Assembly (NCBI GenBank): GCA_947493745.1
Contig: CANLSM010000005.1
Span: forward strand, 124,001-188,000
From: an uncultured Paracoccaceae bacterium
GTDB taxonomy: Bacteria > Pseudomonadota > Alphaproteobacteria > Rhodobacterales > Rhodobacteraceae
Direction of reading: 5' to 3'
Length of the DNA stretch: 64,000 bases
Notes under the pieces: model-generated
Seen by the model: only the letters and a program-made list of their open reading frames with translations
Told to the model about the DNA's origin: nothing
The model's database searches: none
Position numbers and translations under genes: made by a program
Shown: positions 25,671-35,000 of the stretch, piece by piece
Layout: each line of letters opens with the position of its first letter
Numbering within the stretch: the stretch's first letter is position 1

Positions 25671-27667
25671 TCCAGTTCTCCCGAAAGTGCGAGAAGTTTA
25701 TTGAGGTTGCGATCCGCGTCAAGCAGGTTGCGGCGGATCTGGGCGTGGATCGCCTCGACCCGCTTCTGCCGCTTGCGCAGGTAGCGCCCGGCAGCACGGG
25801 GTCCGAATATCCGGCTGACGAGGGCCGCGCGACGGCGCAGCGGCTTGGCGGCAGGGCCGCGCATCAGTTCATCTTCGAGCGACAGATACGCTTCGCAGCG
25901 CCCCGGCTCGCCCTGGCGTCCGCAGCGGCCCTCAAGCTGACGGTCGACGCGGCGGCTGTCATGACGCTCGGACAGGATGACATGCAACCCGCCCAGTTCC
26001 GGTACGCCCTCGGCCAGTTTGATGTCCGTGCCGCGTCCGGCCATGTTGGTGGCAACGGTCACCGCACCCTTTTGCCCGGCCTGCGCAACGATGGCCGCTT
26101 CATCGGCATCCTGCGCGGCCGAAAGCACCTGATGTGCGATCCCGGAAGCGTCCAGTTGCAGGCTGGCCGCATCCGATGCCCCGACCGAGCGGGTGCCGAT
26201 CAGTACCGGGATCCCTTTGGCGTTCAGCGCCTTGGTTCGTTTCGCAATCGCCTTCCACTTGGCCTTTTCCGTGCGGTAGACCCGGTCTCGGGAAAAGCGG
26301 CGGATATCCTTCTTGTTGGTCTGGATCTTTGTCACCGGCAGGCGGTAGACCGACCACAATTCCCAGGCCGCATCCGTGGCCGTTCCGGTCATGCCGGTCA
26401 GACGGCTGTAGCGGCGGAAATAGCGCTGATAGGTGATGCGGCTCAGCGTTTCGCGCGGGGGAGAGGGCTCCAGCCCTTCCTTGATCTCCATCATCTGATG
26501 CAGCCCGTCCGACCATGTGCGGTCCGGCATCGTGCGCCCGGTGTTCTCATCGACGATCTGGACGCTGTCATCACGCACGATATAGGCTTCGTCCCGATGG
26601 AAGAGATGCAGCGCGGACAGCGCCTGCGAGATCGCGAAATCCCGGATTACGGGCACAGCGAAAGTCCCGCCCCAGCGGTCCGACATGAGGTCCAGCCGGT
26701 CATAGCCGGTCTCGGTGATCTCGACGCGTTTCTGGTCCTTGGGAATGGTGAAATGGAGGCCCTCTTTCAACTGCCCCGCCACTTCCATGGCCTGATAGAA
26801 GAGCTTGGTGTCGTAGCCGGCCTCGGGCGCGACCTCGCCCGAGATGATCAGGGGCGTCCGGGCCTCATCGATCAGGACGCTGTCCGCCTCGTCGATCAGC
26901 GCGAAATGCAGTCCCCGCAACCGCAGTTCATCGAGCGAGCGGTCATGGGTCAGAACCTCCACCTTGCGGCGCAGATTTCCGGGGCGGTTGCGCAGCAATT
27001 GCCGGTCGCGCAGATAATCGAAGGCGAAGGTCTTGTTGGTGCCATAGACGATGTCGGCCCCGTAGAGCGGGCGGCGTTCGTCGTCGCTCTGATCCTCGCC
27101 GACGAAGGTGGTCGTCAATCCCAGGAAACTGTAGAGCGGGGTCATCTCCTCGGCATCGCGCCCCGCGAGATAGTCATTGACCGTCATCACATGCACCTGT
27201 CGCCCGGAAAGGGCCGCGGTCGCGACGGCCAGGGTTGCGCAAAGCGTCTTGCCCTCGCCGGTGCGCATCTCGGCAATCTGGCCCTGAAGCATCGCCCAGG
27301 CCCCCAGAAGCTGCACGTCATAATGGCGCATTCCCAGCGTGCGCACGGCGGCCTCCCGGATCAGCGAGAAGGTCTCGCCCACCAGCCGCACAGGCAGATC
27401 GTCGCCCCGAAGCGCGGCTTTCAGCCTGCGCCGCATCGCATCGGCGGCAAGCTGAAGTTCGGCCTCGCTGAGGGCGGTGTGCCTTTTGCCATGGCGCCTC
27501 GCATGGCGCAGGATCGGTGTGAGCTTTTCGGCGCGGCGGCGGGCACGGCTGGACACGAAGCGCGCGATGATCCGCTGGCCGAAGCGGTCGAACTGGGTGT
27601 CCTGCGCCTCGGGGCGCTCAAAGTAGCCCAGCGGCTTGGGTAGATGCAGGCGGCTCATGTCAGACAT
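25667..27667 (-). CDS. Shortened SecA-like translocase ATPase
   Basis: 666 residues, against about 850-900 for housekeeping SecA. The motor is complete. Walker A MRTGEGKT is at 134-141, about 30 residues later than in standard SecA because of a basic N-terminal extension. DEAD is at 259-262 in LIDEADSVLIDEARTPLIISG. It also has TGMTGTA (about 440), TNMAGRGTDIKL (about 560) and GRCGRQGEPG, where standard SecA usually has Ser in place of Cys. The C-terminus stops after the start of the helical scaffold, so the helical wing and the zinc-binding tail for SecB are missing. It overlaps both neighbours. Motor function is expected from the family. Dedication to the giant protein is inferred from position. 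A plain duplicate of secA is unlikely given the truncation and context. Confidence 0.9.
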   Translation of the reverse strand: MSDMSRLHLPKPLGYFERPEAQDTQFDRFGQRIIARFVSSRARRRAEKLTPILRHARRHGKRHTALSEAELQLAADAMRRRLKAALRGDDLPVRLVGETFSLIREAAVRTLGMRHYDVQLLGAWAMLQGQIAEMRTGEGKTLCATLAVATAALSGRQVHVMTVNDYLAGRDAEEMTPLYSFLGLTTTFVGEDQSDDERRPLYGADIVYGTNKTFAFDYLRDRQLLRNRPGNLRRKVEVLTHDRSLDELRLRGLHFALIDEADSVLIDEARTPLIISGEVAPEAGYDTKLFYQAMEVAGQLKEGLHFTIPKDQKRVEITETGYDRLDLMSDRWGGTFAVPVIRDFAISQALSALHLFHRDEAYIVRDDSVQIVDENTGRTMPDRTWSDGLHQMMEIKEGLEPSPPRETLSRITYQRYFRRYSRLTGMTGTATDAAWELWSVYRLPVTKIQTNKKDIRRFSRDRVYRTEKAKWKAIAKRTKALNAKGIPVLIGTRSVGASDAASLQLDASGIAHQVLSAAQDADEAAIVAQAGQKGAVTVATNMAGRGTDIKLAEGVPELGGLHVILSERHDSRRVDRQLEGRCGRQGEPGRCEAYLSLEDELMRGPAAKPLRRRAALVSRIFGPRAAGRYLRKRQKRVEAIHAQIRRNLLDADRNLNKLLALSGELE

Positions 27668-29804
27668 TGAACTGCCTCAGGAACAGCTGCCGCAGGTTGC
27701 GCCAGATGCGAAAGGCGACGGGCTCGGGGCCATGATCGAACCGCACCAGCGCCCGCTCGCCGACATAGGTCACCGCGCGCGGGGTTTCGGGGACGACATC
27801 GAAAAGGAACACCCGCTCCAGCGCCACAAGTTCGTCCGCCCGTTCGGGGTTGAGCGTGAAGGACCCGCCGCCCTCGGTCGCAAGCGCGCCGGAGGGGAGT
27901 TTGTTCAGGCTCTGCGGAACCTCGGCGCTGACCCGGGCGGGAACGTCGCTGCTCAGATCGCGCTGAAATTTGAGGGTCACGGCCTCGGTTCGGGTCCGGA
28001 CCAGTTCGGCCTGCGCCTGCCCGATGGCGACCCTGAGCCGCATCGGCTGCGCTGGATCAAGCAGAAAACCCACCTGATCACCCTGGGAGAGGAGCTGCCC
28101 CTGCAACCGTTCCTGATCGGTGATCAGCAGATGCCCGTCATGGGCGGCCAGAACGTCCAGATCGCGCGCCCGCCTGCGGGTGTCTTCAAGCTGCCCCTCG
28201 ATGAGGCGGATCTGCTCGCGGTAGACATCCGTCTGCACCCGGTCGATCAGAAGAACCGAATTGAGGCGAAGCCGGGCCTCCTCAAGCCGCGCCCCCTGCA
28301 ACTGCGTTCGGTAGGTGAGCGCGGGATCGGACATTGCAAGAACCGGCTCGCCGGTCGCGACGGGGGTGTTGTTGCGGGGGATGTCGCTCACGAACCCGGT
28401 CGTCCCGGCGCGGACAATCGCGCCTCGATCCAGCCAGACCATTCCGTGCGCCGTGGTGGCGTATGGCAACGGCACAAGGAAGAATGCGCCGATCACCATT
28501 GCCAGAACCGCGCCCAGTCCGACGAGAACACCCTGTCTGCGTCCCTGCAGACGCGGTGTGGTGAAGAGGAACTTCAACCCGTTCCAGAGCGGTTTCAGGA
28601 ACGTGTTCGACAGCGCCCAGATTGCCAGAAGGATGCCGATCACGAAGAACTTCGATGCGATGAAAAGCGCGATCACGAAGGCGATGAAAAGCCGGTAGAT
28701 GAAGGCTGCCACCGCATAGCAGAACAGCCATTTCGCCTCGCCCCTTGCGCGGACCGGGTTCTCGGCCTCCTTGATGCGCAGGATGTAGCGTTGTGCAAGA
28801 TACCAGAAATACTTGTTGGCACGTTGCCCCAGACCGGGGATCTCGATGAGATCCGAGAAGACGAAATAGCCGTCAAAGCGCAGAAGCGGGTTGCCGTTGA
28901 ACAGCAGCGTCGAGACGCCGCCGATCATCATCAGATTGAACGCAAACGCGGTCGCCAGCCCGCTTTCGGCATTGAGCCAGAAAATGAGTGCGGCCGAGGC
29001 TACCGCAAGCTCGACCATGATGCCCGCACCACCCACAACCGCGCGCCGCCATTTCGATGCAAAGGCGGCAGAGGCCGAAGCATCGACGTAAGGAACCGGC
29101 ATGAAGACCAGCAGCATGATCCCGATCTCATGCACCTCGCCGCCCCAGACCTTGGTTGCATAGGCGTGGCCCAGCTCATGGGCGGCCTTGAGCACCGGGA
29201 AGGCGAGGATCAGAAGCACGATGTTCTCGGCCGCCAGTACCCGGTCGGAGAAATTCTCCGTCAGAAGCGGCCAGTTCAGCACCATCAGCACCAGTCCGGT
29301 CAGCGCGAGCGCTGCCCACAGGATGAACCCAACCCAGGTGAAAAGCGGGCGCACCAACCAGAGGGTGCGTTCCAGAAAGGCATCAGGATCGAAGATCGGC
29401 ATCCTGAGCGCCATCGGGTTGCGGATGCGCGACATCATCGTCTGGCGTTCCTGCTTGGAATGCCGTTCGCCGATCTCGCCGATATTGGGCATGTCGGTGG
29501 CGATCAGATCAGCTGCATGAAGCTGCGACAGGAGGCGGATGGTCTCGGATTGTGTGGGCGGCTCGTCATCGAACCGTTCGCAGGCGGCCTCCCAAAGCTC
29601 GCCGACAGTTCGCCTGCCATTCATCATCGAGACGATGAAATTGGCCTGCGGTGTGATGCGGTGATAGCGGCCCGAATGATGGTCTTGGATCACATACCAG
29701 ATGTCGCCGCGAAAAAGCTGTCGGTGAATGTCCACCTGACCGCGCAACCGCGGAGTGAGCGGGGCGATCCGGTACCAGTCAGCGGAAAGAAATCCTTTCG
29801 CCAT
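27660..29804 (-). CDS. PqqD-like / M50 metalloprotease / HlyD fusion protein
   Basis: 714 residues. An N-terminal domain (about 25-105) has the PqqD-type pattern RGDIWYVIQDHHSGRYHRIT followed by MNGRRTVGELWEAA, the fold that binds leader peptides in peptide-modifying systems. A membrane region (about 150-450, several helices) carries the site-2 protease zinc motif HELGH at 209-213 and the second motif NPLLRFDG at 305-312. The C-terminal part (about 455-690) is a HlyD-like adaptor: lipoyl half, coiled-coil hairpin, lipoyl half and beta barrel. It should sit in the inner membrane with its adaptor arm in the periplasm. It starts in the stop of the upstream gene (TGATG) and overlaps the SecA-like gene by 8 bp. 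Leader recognition plus cleavage of the exported protein is a reasonable but untested reading. Confidence 0.88.
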   Translation of the reverse strand: MAKGFLSADWYRIAPLTPRLRGQVDIHRQLFRGDIWYVIQDHHSGRYHRITPQANFIVSMMNGRRTVGELWEAACERFDDEPPTQSETIRLLSQLHAADLIATDMPNIGEIGERHSKQERQTMMSRIRNPMALRMPIFDPDAFLERTLWLVRPLFTWVGFILWAALALTGLVLMVLNWPLLTENFSDRVLAAENIVLLILAFPVLKAAHELGHAYATKVWGGEVHEIGIMLLVFMPVPYVDASASAAFASKWRRAVVGGAGIMVELAVASAALIFWLNAESGLATAFAFNLMMIGGVSTLLFNGNPLLRFDGYFVFSDLIEIPGLGQRANKYFWYLAQRYILRIKEAENPVRARGEAKWLFCYAVAAFIYRLFIAFVIALFIASKFFVIGILLAIWALSNTFLKPLWNGLKFLFTTPRLQGRRQGVLVGLGAVLAMVIGAFFLVPLPYATTAHGMVWLDRGAIVRAGTTGFVSDIPRNNTPVATGEPVLAMSDPALTYRTQLQGARLEEARLRLNSVLLIDRVQTDVYREQIRLIEGQLEDTRRRARDLDVLAAHDGHLLITDQERLQGQLLSQGDQVGFLLDPAQPMRLRVAIGQAQAELVRTRTEAVTLKFQRDLSSDVPARVSAEVPQSLNKLPSGALATEGGGSFTLNPERADELVALERVFLFDVVPETPRAVTYVGERALVRFDHGPEPVAFRIWRNLRQLFLRQFNV

Positions 29805-31669
29805 CAGGTCGGCCAGAGTTTCCAGGTGGTCACGCGGAACCAGTCCACGAAAGGCTGCGCCCAGATGGCGATGAGCCGCCGCTCCTCGATCTCGATCCTC
29901 GCAGCACCTTCCATGCCTGGTCTGAGTGCCGCGACATCGCCGGTCAGTTCAGCCTCGACGGTGAAGGTCGTTCTGCCCTCGCCGTAGCGCGCGACCGGCG
30001 TGATCTTGGTGATCCTGATCGGCAGGCTCTGATCGGGCAGGGCGGCGACACGCAACTGACCGGTCTGCCCGACGGCGATATCGTCGATGCGGCGCTCATC
30101 CACGGCCAGTTCCACGCGATATTCGCCATCTGGGGCGATGGTGAAAAGCTGGGTGCCTCGCGTGACCGCGCTGCCAATAGACTGCGACAGGTCGCCCGCG
30201 ATGATCAGACCCTCGAAAGGGGCGACGAGCTTGGCCCGCGAAAGCTGCTCGTCCAGCAGATTGATCTGCGCATCGACCTGCTCAATCTGGGTCTGGCGGA
30301 TGCGGGTCTCGGCGCGGTTGCGCTCGGCCACGGCGCGGTCATATTCAAACTGCTCGCGCTGGCGCTGGGTGACGAGGCGCAGGCGTTCCAGCGCGAACTC
30401 GCGCTCGTCAAAGCGCACGATCAGATCGCCTTCCTCCACGATGTCACCCGCGCGCACCGGCGCTTCGGCGATGAAACCGTCAAAAGGCGCCACAACGGCC
30501 CGCTGAACCGAGCCGACCACAGCCGCATCGGCAGAGACGCGGTCGATGCTGCGGGCAAACCAGAAAAAGACGGTCAGACCGATCAGAACCGCCACAGTCA
30601 GCTTGCGGGCCAGCTTGCCGGGGCCGAGAAGCTGGACAAGCTGGTCCTTGAGGATCGCGAACCCCTTGGTGATGAGCCAGCGGTCGTTAAGGCGTTTTTC
30701 GTCCAGGATCGGGGCGAGCACGGTGCTCACTGCCTCCAGCATCTCCAGATCATCCTGGGTGAACGGGTTGTTCTCGGGCCGCTCGAAGGACAGGGCGCCG
30801 ACGAACTTGTCGGTGGCATAGAGCGGCGTGGTAAAGACATGCCCCGCACCGTGTTTCTCGGCGAACCGGGCATGGGCGCGTGCGATCACCACATCCTCGA
30901 CATTGTCATCGGGCCAGAGGACCGTGGCGCGCTGGTCAATCGCCTCGTCCTGGGCGGCGGCCAGCATCCGAAAGAGGCTCATGCGTTGCGAGAATTGCGC
31001 CGAGTGGGAGACCGCGCGGATGCGGGTGGATCGGAACCGGCGAAAACCGACCGAGACGCGGTCGCACTCAAACCGCGTGGCGAGATCGGTAACAGCGGCG
31101 GTGGCCGCGGTTGGAAAGTCGCGCCGCTCCGCCACGCCGACGATGGCATTGAGGGCCTGGACCGCGCGCTGATATTGCGATTTGGCATCGAGCGCCACTT
31201 CGGCACGGGCCAGATCGCGCATCCACGCCCCGCCCCATTGCAACTGACGCAAGGTCGCGCGAAGCGCTGTCTGGGAGGCGTCGGCCTGCTCCACCCCGAC
31301 CACGCCGCGCACTTCACCGTCGATCAGGAGCGGCAGGGCGACGGAGGCGAAGTTCTGACCCCTTGGCGTGCCGCGGATCACCGGCTGTTTCTGCCCGATG
31401 GCGTTCTCGGCCGCCGCGATCAGCCCGGCACCGGGGCGACGCGCGCTCGGGGCAGTGCCGCTGACCAGAAGCCGTCCCGTTGCGGGGTCGGGCAGGAACA
31501 CGGCACAACAGGCCGGATCGCGGCCATCCCTTTCCAGGGCCGAGAGCATCGCAAGCGCCCATCCGGGTGCCGCTGCCATGATGTCGGAGTTTTCGCGCAG
31601 GCCCGCAAAGGCATCCGTGGCCGGTCCCATGGGAGCCTTTTCAGTCTTTGAAATTGCCGTATCGGCCAT
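29804..31669 (-). CDS. GAF-domain / HlyD membrane fusion protein
   Basis: 621 residues. Two GAF-like sensor regions lie in the N-terminal, cytoplasmic half (about 26-130, and about 172-325 with FTTPLYATDKFVGALSFERP). One transmembrane helix follows (about 358-376, VAVLIGLTVFFWFA). The periplasmic half is a HlyD adaptor: VVAPFDGFIAEAPVRAGDIVEEGDLIVRFD, a helical hairpin (about 430-490), VAPFEGLIIAGDLSQSIG, then a beta domain ending near the C-terminus with PGMEGAARIEIEERR. A sensor joined to an export adaptor suggests that export responds to a bound small molecule. It lies 20 bp after DUF3467 and its stop overlaps the next start. Confidence 0.87.
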   Translation of the reverse strand: MADTAISKTEKAPMGPATDAFAGLRENSDIMAAAPGWALAMLSALERDGRDPACCAVFLPDPATGRLLVSGTAPSARRPGAGLIAAAENAIGQKQPVIRGTPRGQNFASVALPLLIDGEVRGVVGVEQADASQTALRATLRQLQWGGAWMRDLARAEVALDAKSQYQRAVQALNAIVGVAERRDFPTAATAAVTDLATRFECDRVSVGFRRFRSTRIRAVSHSAQFSQRMSLFRMLAAAQDEAIDQRATVLWPDDNVEDVVIARAHARFAEKHGAGHVFTTPLYATDKFVGALSFERPENNPFTQDDLEMLEAVSTVLAPILDEKRLNDRWLITKGFAILKDQLVQLLGPGKLARKLTVAVLIGLTVFFWFARSIDRVSADAAVVGSVQRAVVAPFDGFIAEAPVRAGDIVEEGDLIVRFDEREFALERLRLVTQRQREQFEYDRAVAERNRAETRIRQTQIEQVDAQINLLDEQLSRAKLVAPFEGLIIAGDLSQSIGSAVTRGTQLFTIAPDGEYRVELAVDERRIDDIAVGQTGQLRVAALPDQSLPIRITKITPVARYGEGRTTFTVEAELTGDVAALRPGMEGAARIEIEERRLIAIWAQPFVDWFRVTTWKLWPT

Positions 31670-31689
31670 GGGCGTTGCCGTCTTTCGGG

Positions 31690-32004
31690 TCAGCCGTCAT
31701 CCGTGCTGAGAACACCGTGCCGGGCCTCGTATTCCTTCAGCACGTTGTTGAGGATGTTCGACAAACGTTTCGCCGCATAGGGTGTCAGGATCATCCGGTT
31801 TGTCAACTGGACCTTCACCGGATCGTCCGTGGAGACATTCCATGTGCGATTTGTGCCGAAAAACAGCTCGATCTGCTCCCGCGTGCCCTGAATGTTCACG
31901 ACATTGGCGAAATCCGTCGCCATGCCGCTGTCATCCCACAGCACGGTAGAGGTGCGCTGGCCCGGTTCAAGCGGGCCAGTCGTCTTTGGTTTTTCCTTGG
32001 TCAT
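31690..32004 (-). CDS. DUF3467 family small protein
   Basis: 104 residues, no signal peptide, no membrane helix. The family pattern is present: ATDFANVVNIQGTREQIELFFG, then VKVQLTNRMILTPYAAKRLSNILNNVLKEYE. DUF3467 proteins are small and of unknown function. It lies 22 bp downstream of the giant gene and 20 bp upstream of the GAF-HlyD gene, so it belongs to the same transcript. A chaperone-like or regulatory role is possible from size and place, but nothing in the sequence proves it. Confidence 0.85.
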   Translation of the reverse strand: MTKEKPKTTGPLEPGQRTSTVLWDDSGMATDFANVVNIQGTREQIELFFGTNRTWNVSTDDPVKVQLTNRMILTPYAAKRLSNILNNVLKEYEARHGVLSTDDG

Positions 32005-32026
32005 TCGACGCTCTTGCTATCCTTGA

Positions 32027-35000
32027 TCAAACGAAGCTCTTCCGGCCAGGCATGCGGGCCTTTGCGGACCGGATGGTCGGCAGGGCCGCGAGTGCTGCGG
32101 CTGCCGAGCCCGACTGTGTCAGGGCAGCGAGTGTCCCGTCAAGGATCCAGTCATCGGCCTCGGCGTCAGCCTTGCCATCGCGGTTCTCCTTCAGATCGTC
32201 GATGATCCACAGACCGCCCATCTCGTCGATATAGGCGAAGAGGCCGCCATCGGTGTCGCGGAACTCTACCAGAGCGCCATTGCCACCCACGGTTGCCAGC
32301 GGATCGGGATCGACCGGCACGAAGCTGTCGGTTGCCTCGTCATAGACATAGGTGGTGACCGGCTCACCTGCCTCGGATGGATCGCTCACGTCAATGATGA
32401 TCTCGCTTGAGGTGGCAGCCCCGATCAGGCGGGTATAGCCCGGACGCTCGGCACCGATCGTGGCGACAATCGCCTGATCGTTGCGCGTCGTCGCATCAGA
32501 CGCACCGTCGATCAGGGTCAGGCCCGTGATCGGATTGCCGAAGTCACCTGTCGAGGACGGATCGAGCTGCGCGCCCATCGGTGTGGGTACGCCCGGATTG
32601 ACCGACTCGCCCGAGGCACCACGGCCACGGTAGCGGTTCGGACCGAACTGCTTGGAGAACTCCTCGGGGTCGGTCAGGACCGTGATCCCAAGCTCGCCGT
32701 AAGGTTCGCCCTGCTCGTAGAGCGTGATGATTTCGCCGTCGTCATTCACCTTCGGCGGCACATCCGTGGCGCGTGTCGGATCGGCACCATCGGCCCGGCC
32801 AAGCTGGTAGAGATAGGTAAGCAGCTGGGTCGCGTAGTCGTTGATGACCGTGGGCTCACCGGCGCTCTGGAACGGGGTGTAGTAGGAGTTGTACTCACCG
32901 CTCCAGTCCACCAGACGATCCCCGACCGTATTGGCGATCAGGATGTCCTCACCGGCCCCGCCGAAGACGAAGTCCTCGTAAGAGATATCCGGGTCGGCCT
33001 GATCATTGTTGCCGGTCTGGTCGTCATCGGCGTTCAGGTAATCGTCGCCATAGCCGCCCCAGAGCTGATCGCGCCCTGTACCGCCCATGATCAGATCATT
33101 GCCGAGCGAGCCGAAGATCCGGTCGTCGCCGTCGGAGGTCAGACCGTTCTCGGAACGCGGATCGACCACACCTTCGGTCGGATCGAAGTTGAGGAAGAAC
33201 GGATCGCCGCCAACCGTCAACTCGCCACGAGGATCGAGGAAGTTGAAGATCGGGAAGAGCGGCTCGTCTTCGCCCGCGCTCTCGTCATAGTCGAGAACGT
33301 CGCCCGGGTTGAACGGCGTATCAAAGCTGATCTCGACGCCGTCGGTCGTGGTTGGATTGGCGGACCCCGGAAGCGCTTCCGCGCCCGAGATCGCGTCATC
33401 GCCCACACCGCCATGCAGGAAGTCATCGCCCCAGCCGCCGAAGATGATGTCATCGGCCTGCCGCGCATCCCAGTACTGGTCGTTGGGGTCGTTCGGGTTG
33501 GTGCTGAACGGCGTCAGATTGACCGTCTTGATCAGTTGCTGATCGAGATAGATCACCTGACGGAGCGCGTCATTCTGCTCTGCAACCAGCAGAACATCGA
33601 CCGCGTCGAGTGCTGCGATACCGTTCAGTTCCTCGCCGTATTCGGTCGAGTTACGGCTGGTCATGATCCGGCCATCGTCGCCGATAACACCGTCCGAGCC
33701 CGTGCCGCCCGAGATCCACTCATGACCCCAGCCGCCGATGATATCGTCGTTCTGGCCGTCACCGAAGATCACGTCCGAACCAGCCAGGCCGTAGATCGTG
33801 TCGTCGCCGCTTTCGCCGTGGATCTCGTCACCTGCGCCATTGTCCTCCAGCAGCGCATTCTCGTTCAGATCCTGACCGCCGATGGAGTAGTCGAGGAACT
33901 CGACCGCCCGTGGGATCAGTTTCAGATCGTCTGAGTAGTTGTCGTAGTTGAAGGTCAGATATCCGCCGCTATCGGTGCCGTTGGTCCCGACCAGACGGTA
34001 GATATTGGCGTTGTCGCCGACAATCGTATCCGCATCACGGGCATGGCCGGTTTCGCTCTCGTCGCCGAGATTGTTGCGACTGATATCGGTCCCGGCACCA
34101 CCATAGAGCATGTCCGCGCCATCGGGCCGGTTGGTCTCGTCCCCATTCAGGCCAGCGAAGAGGCTCGATGAGCCGCCCACGATATCGTCCTGACCGAGGT
34201 TGCCGAACACGGTGTCCGCGCCGCCATTGCCTTCGATATAGTCATCGCCGTCGCGACCCGCGCCGAGGAAGTCCTCGACAGAGGCATTGACGGTCAGAAG
34301 ACCGGTGATCGGATCGCGTGTGGCACTGACCGGCAGCGCATCCGTATCGGCTGCATCCCAATCGGCGATGCCGTTGAGATTGAAGTCGATGGACCCGTCG
34401 CCCTGGATGATGTCATCACCCAGCTGACCGAAGATCATGTCATCCTCGGCGCCACCGGCGATATAGTCGGACCCGTACTCGACCGCTTCCTCATCGTCGG
34501 AATGATCGAAGATCGTGATCAGACGCTGGGCTGTGCCACCCGGGTTCGCCTGCGCCTCATCGGTAACCAGAGCCTCGCCGTCATTGACACCAGCGGTGGT
34601 GCCGTAGATCAGCGTGCCTTCGAGCGCCCGCATCCGCGGATCGGTGGGATCAAAGGTGCGGTAGATCGTGCCGTTGTCACCAAGGATCACGTCATCGCCC
34701 GCACCACCGTCAAGCGCATCGCCCGCGTCATGGGCGAAGGCGCCGTTCTGATCGGTATCGACATTGTGGCCGCCAATGATGTCATCGTCACCCGCATTGC
34801 CGAAGATCGTGTCGCTGCCGATCTGGCCGAGGATCATGTCATCGCCCGCGCCGCCATCGATCCAGTCATCGCCGCCCAGATCTTCCGGTGCGGTCGAGAT
34901 CGACTGGAAGTCGAAGGTCCGGCCCGCGCCAATCGGCAGGTCCTGCGCCCGGATCAGCCCGGAAACAGTCGCATGGTCGCCGAAGATCAGGTCATTGTCG

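Noticed and set aside
25667-27667. Housekeeping secA
   Set aside because: Too short, lacks the C-terminal wing and zinc tail, and sits overlapped between adaptor and protease genes.
25745-29987. Plus-strand open frames of 632 and 783 codons opposite the SecA-like and M50/HlyD genes
   Set aside because: The minus-strand genes have clear motifs (MRTGEGKT, HELGH); the opposite frames have none and lack ribosome sites.
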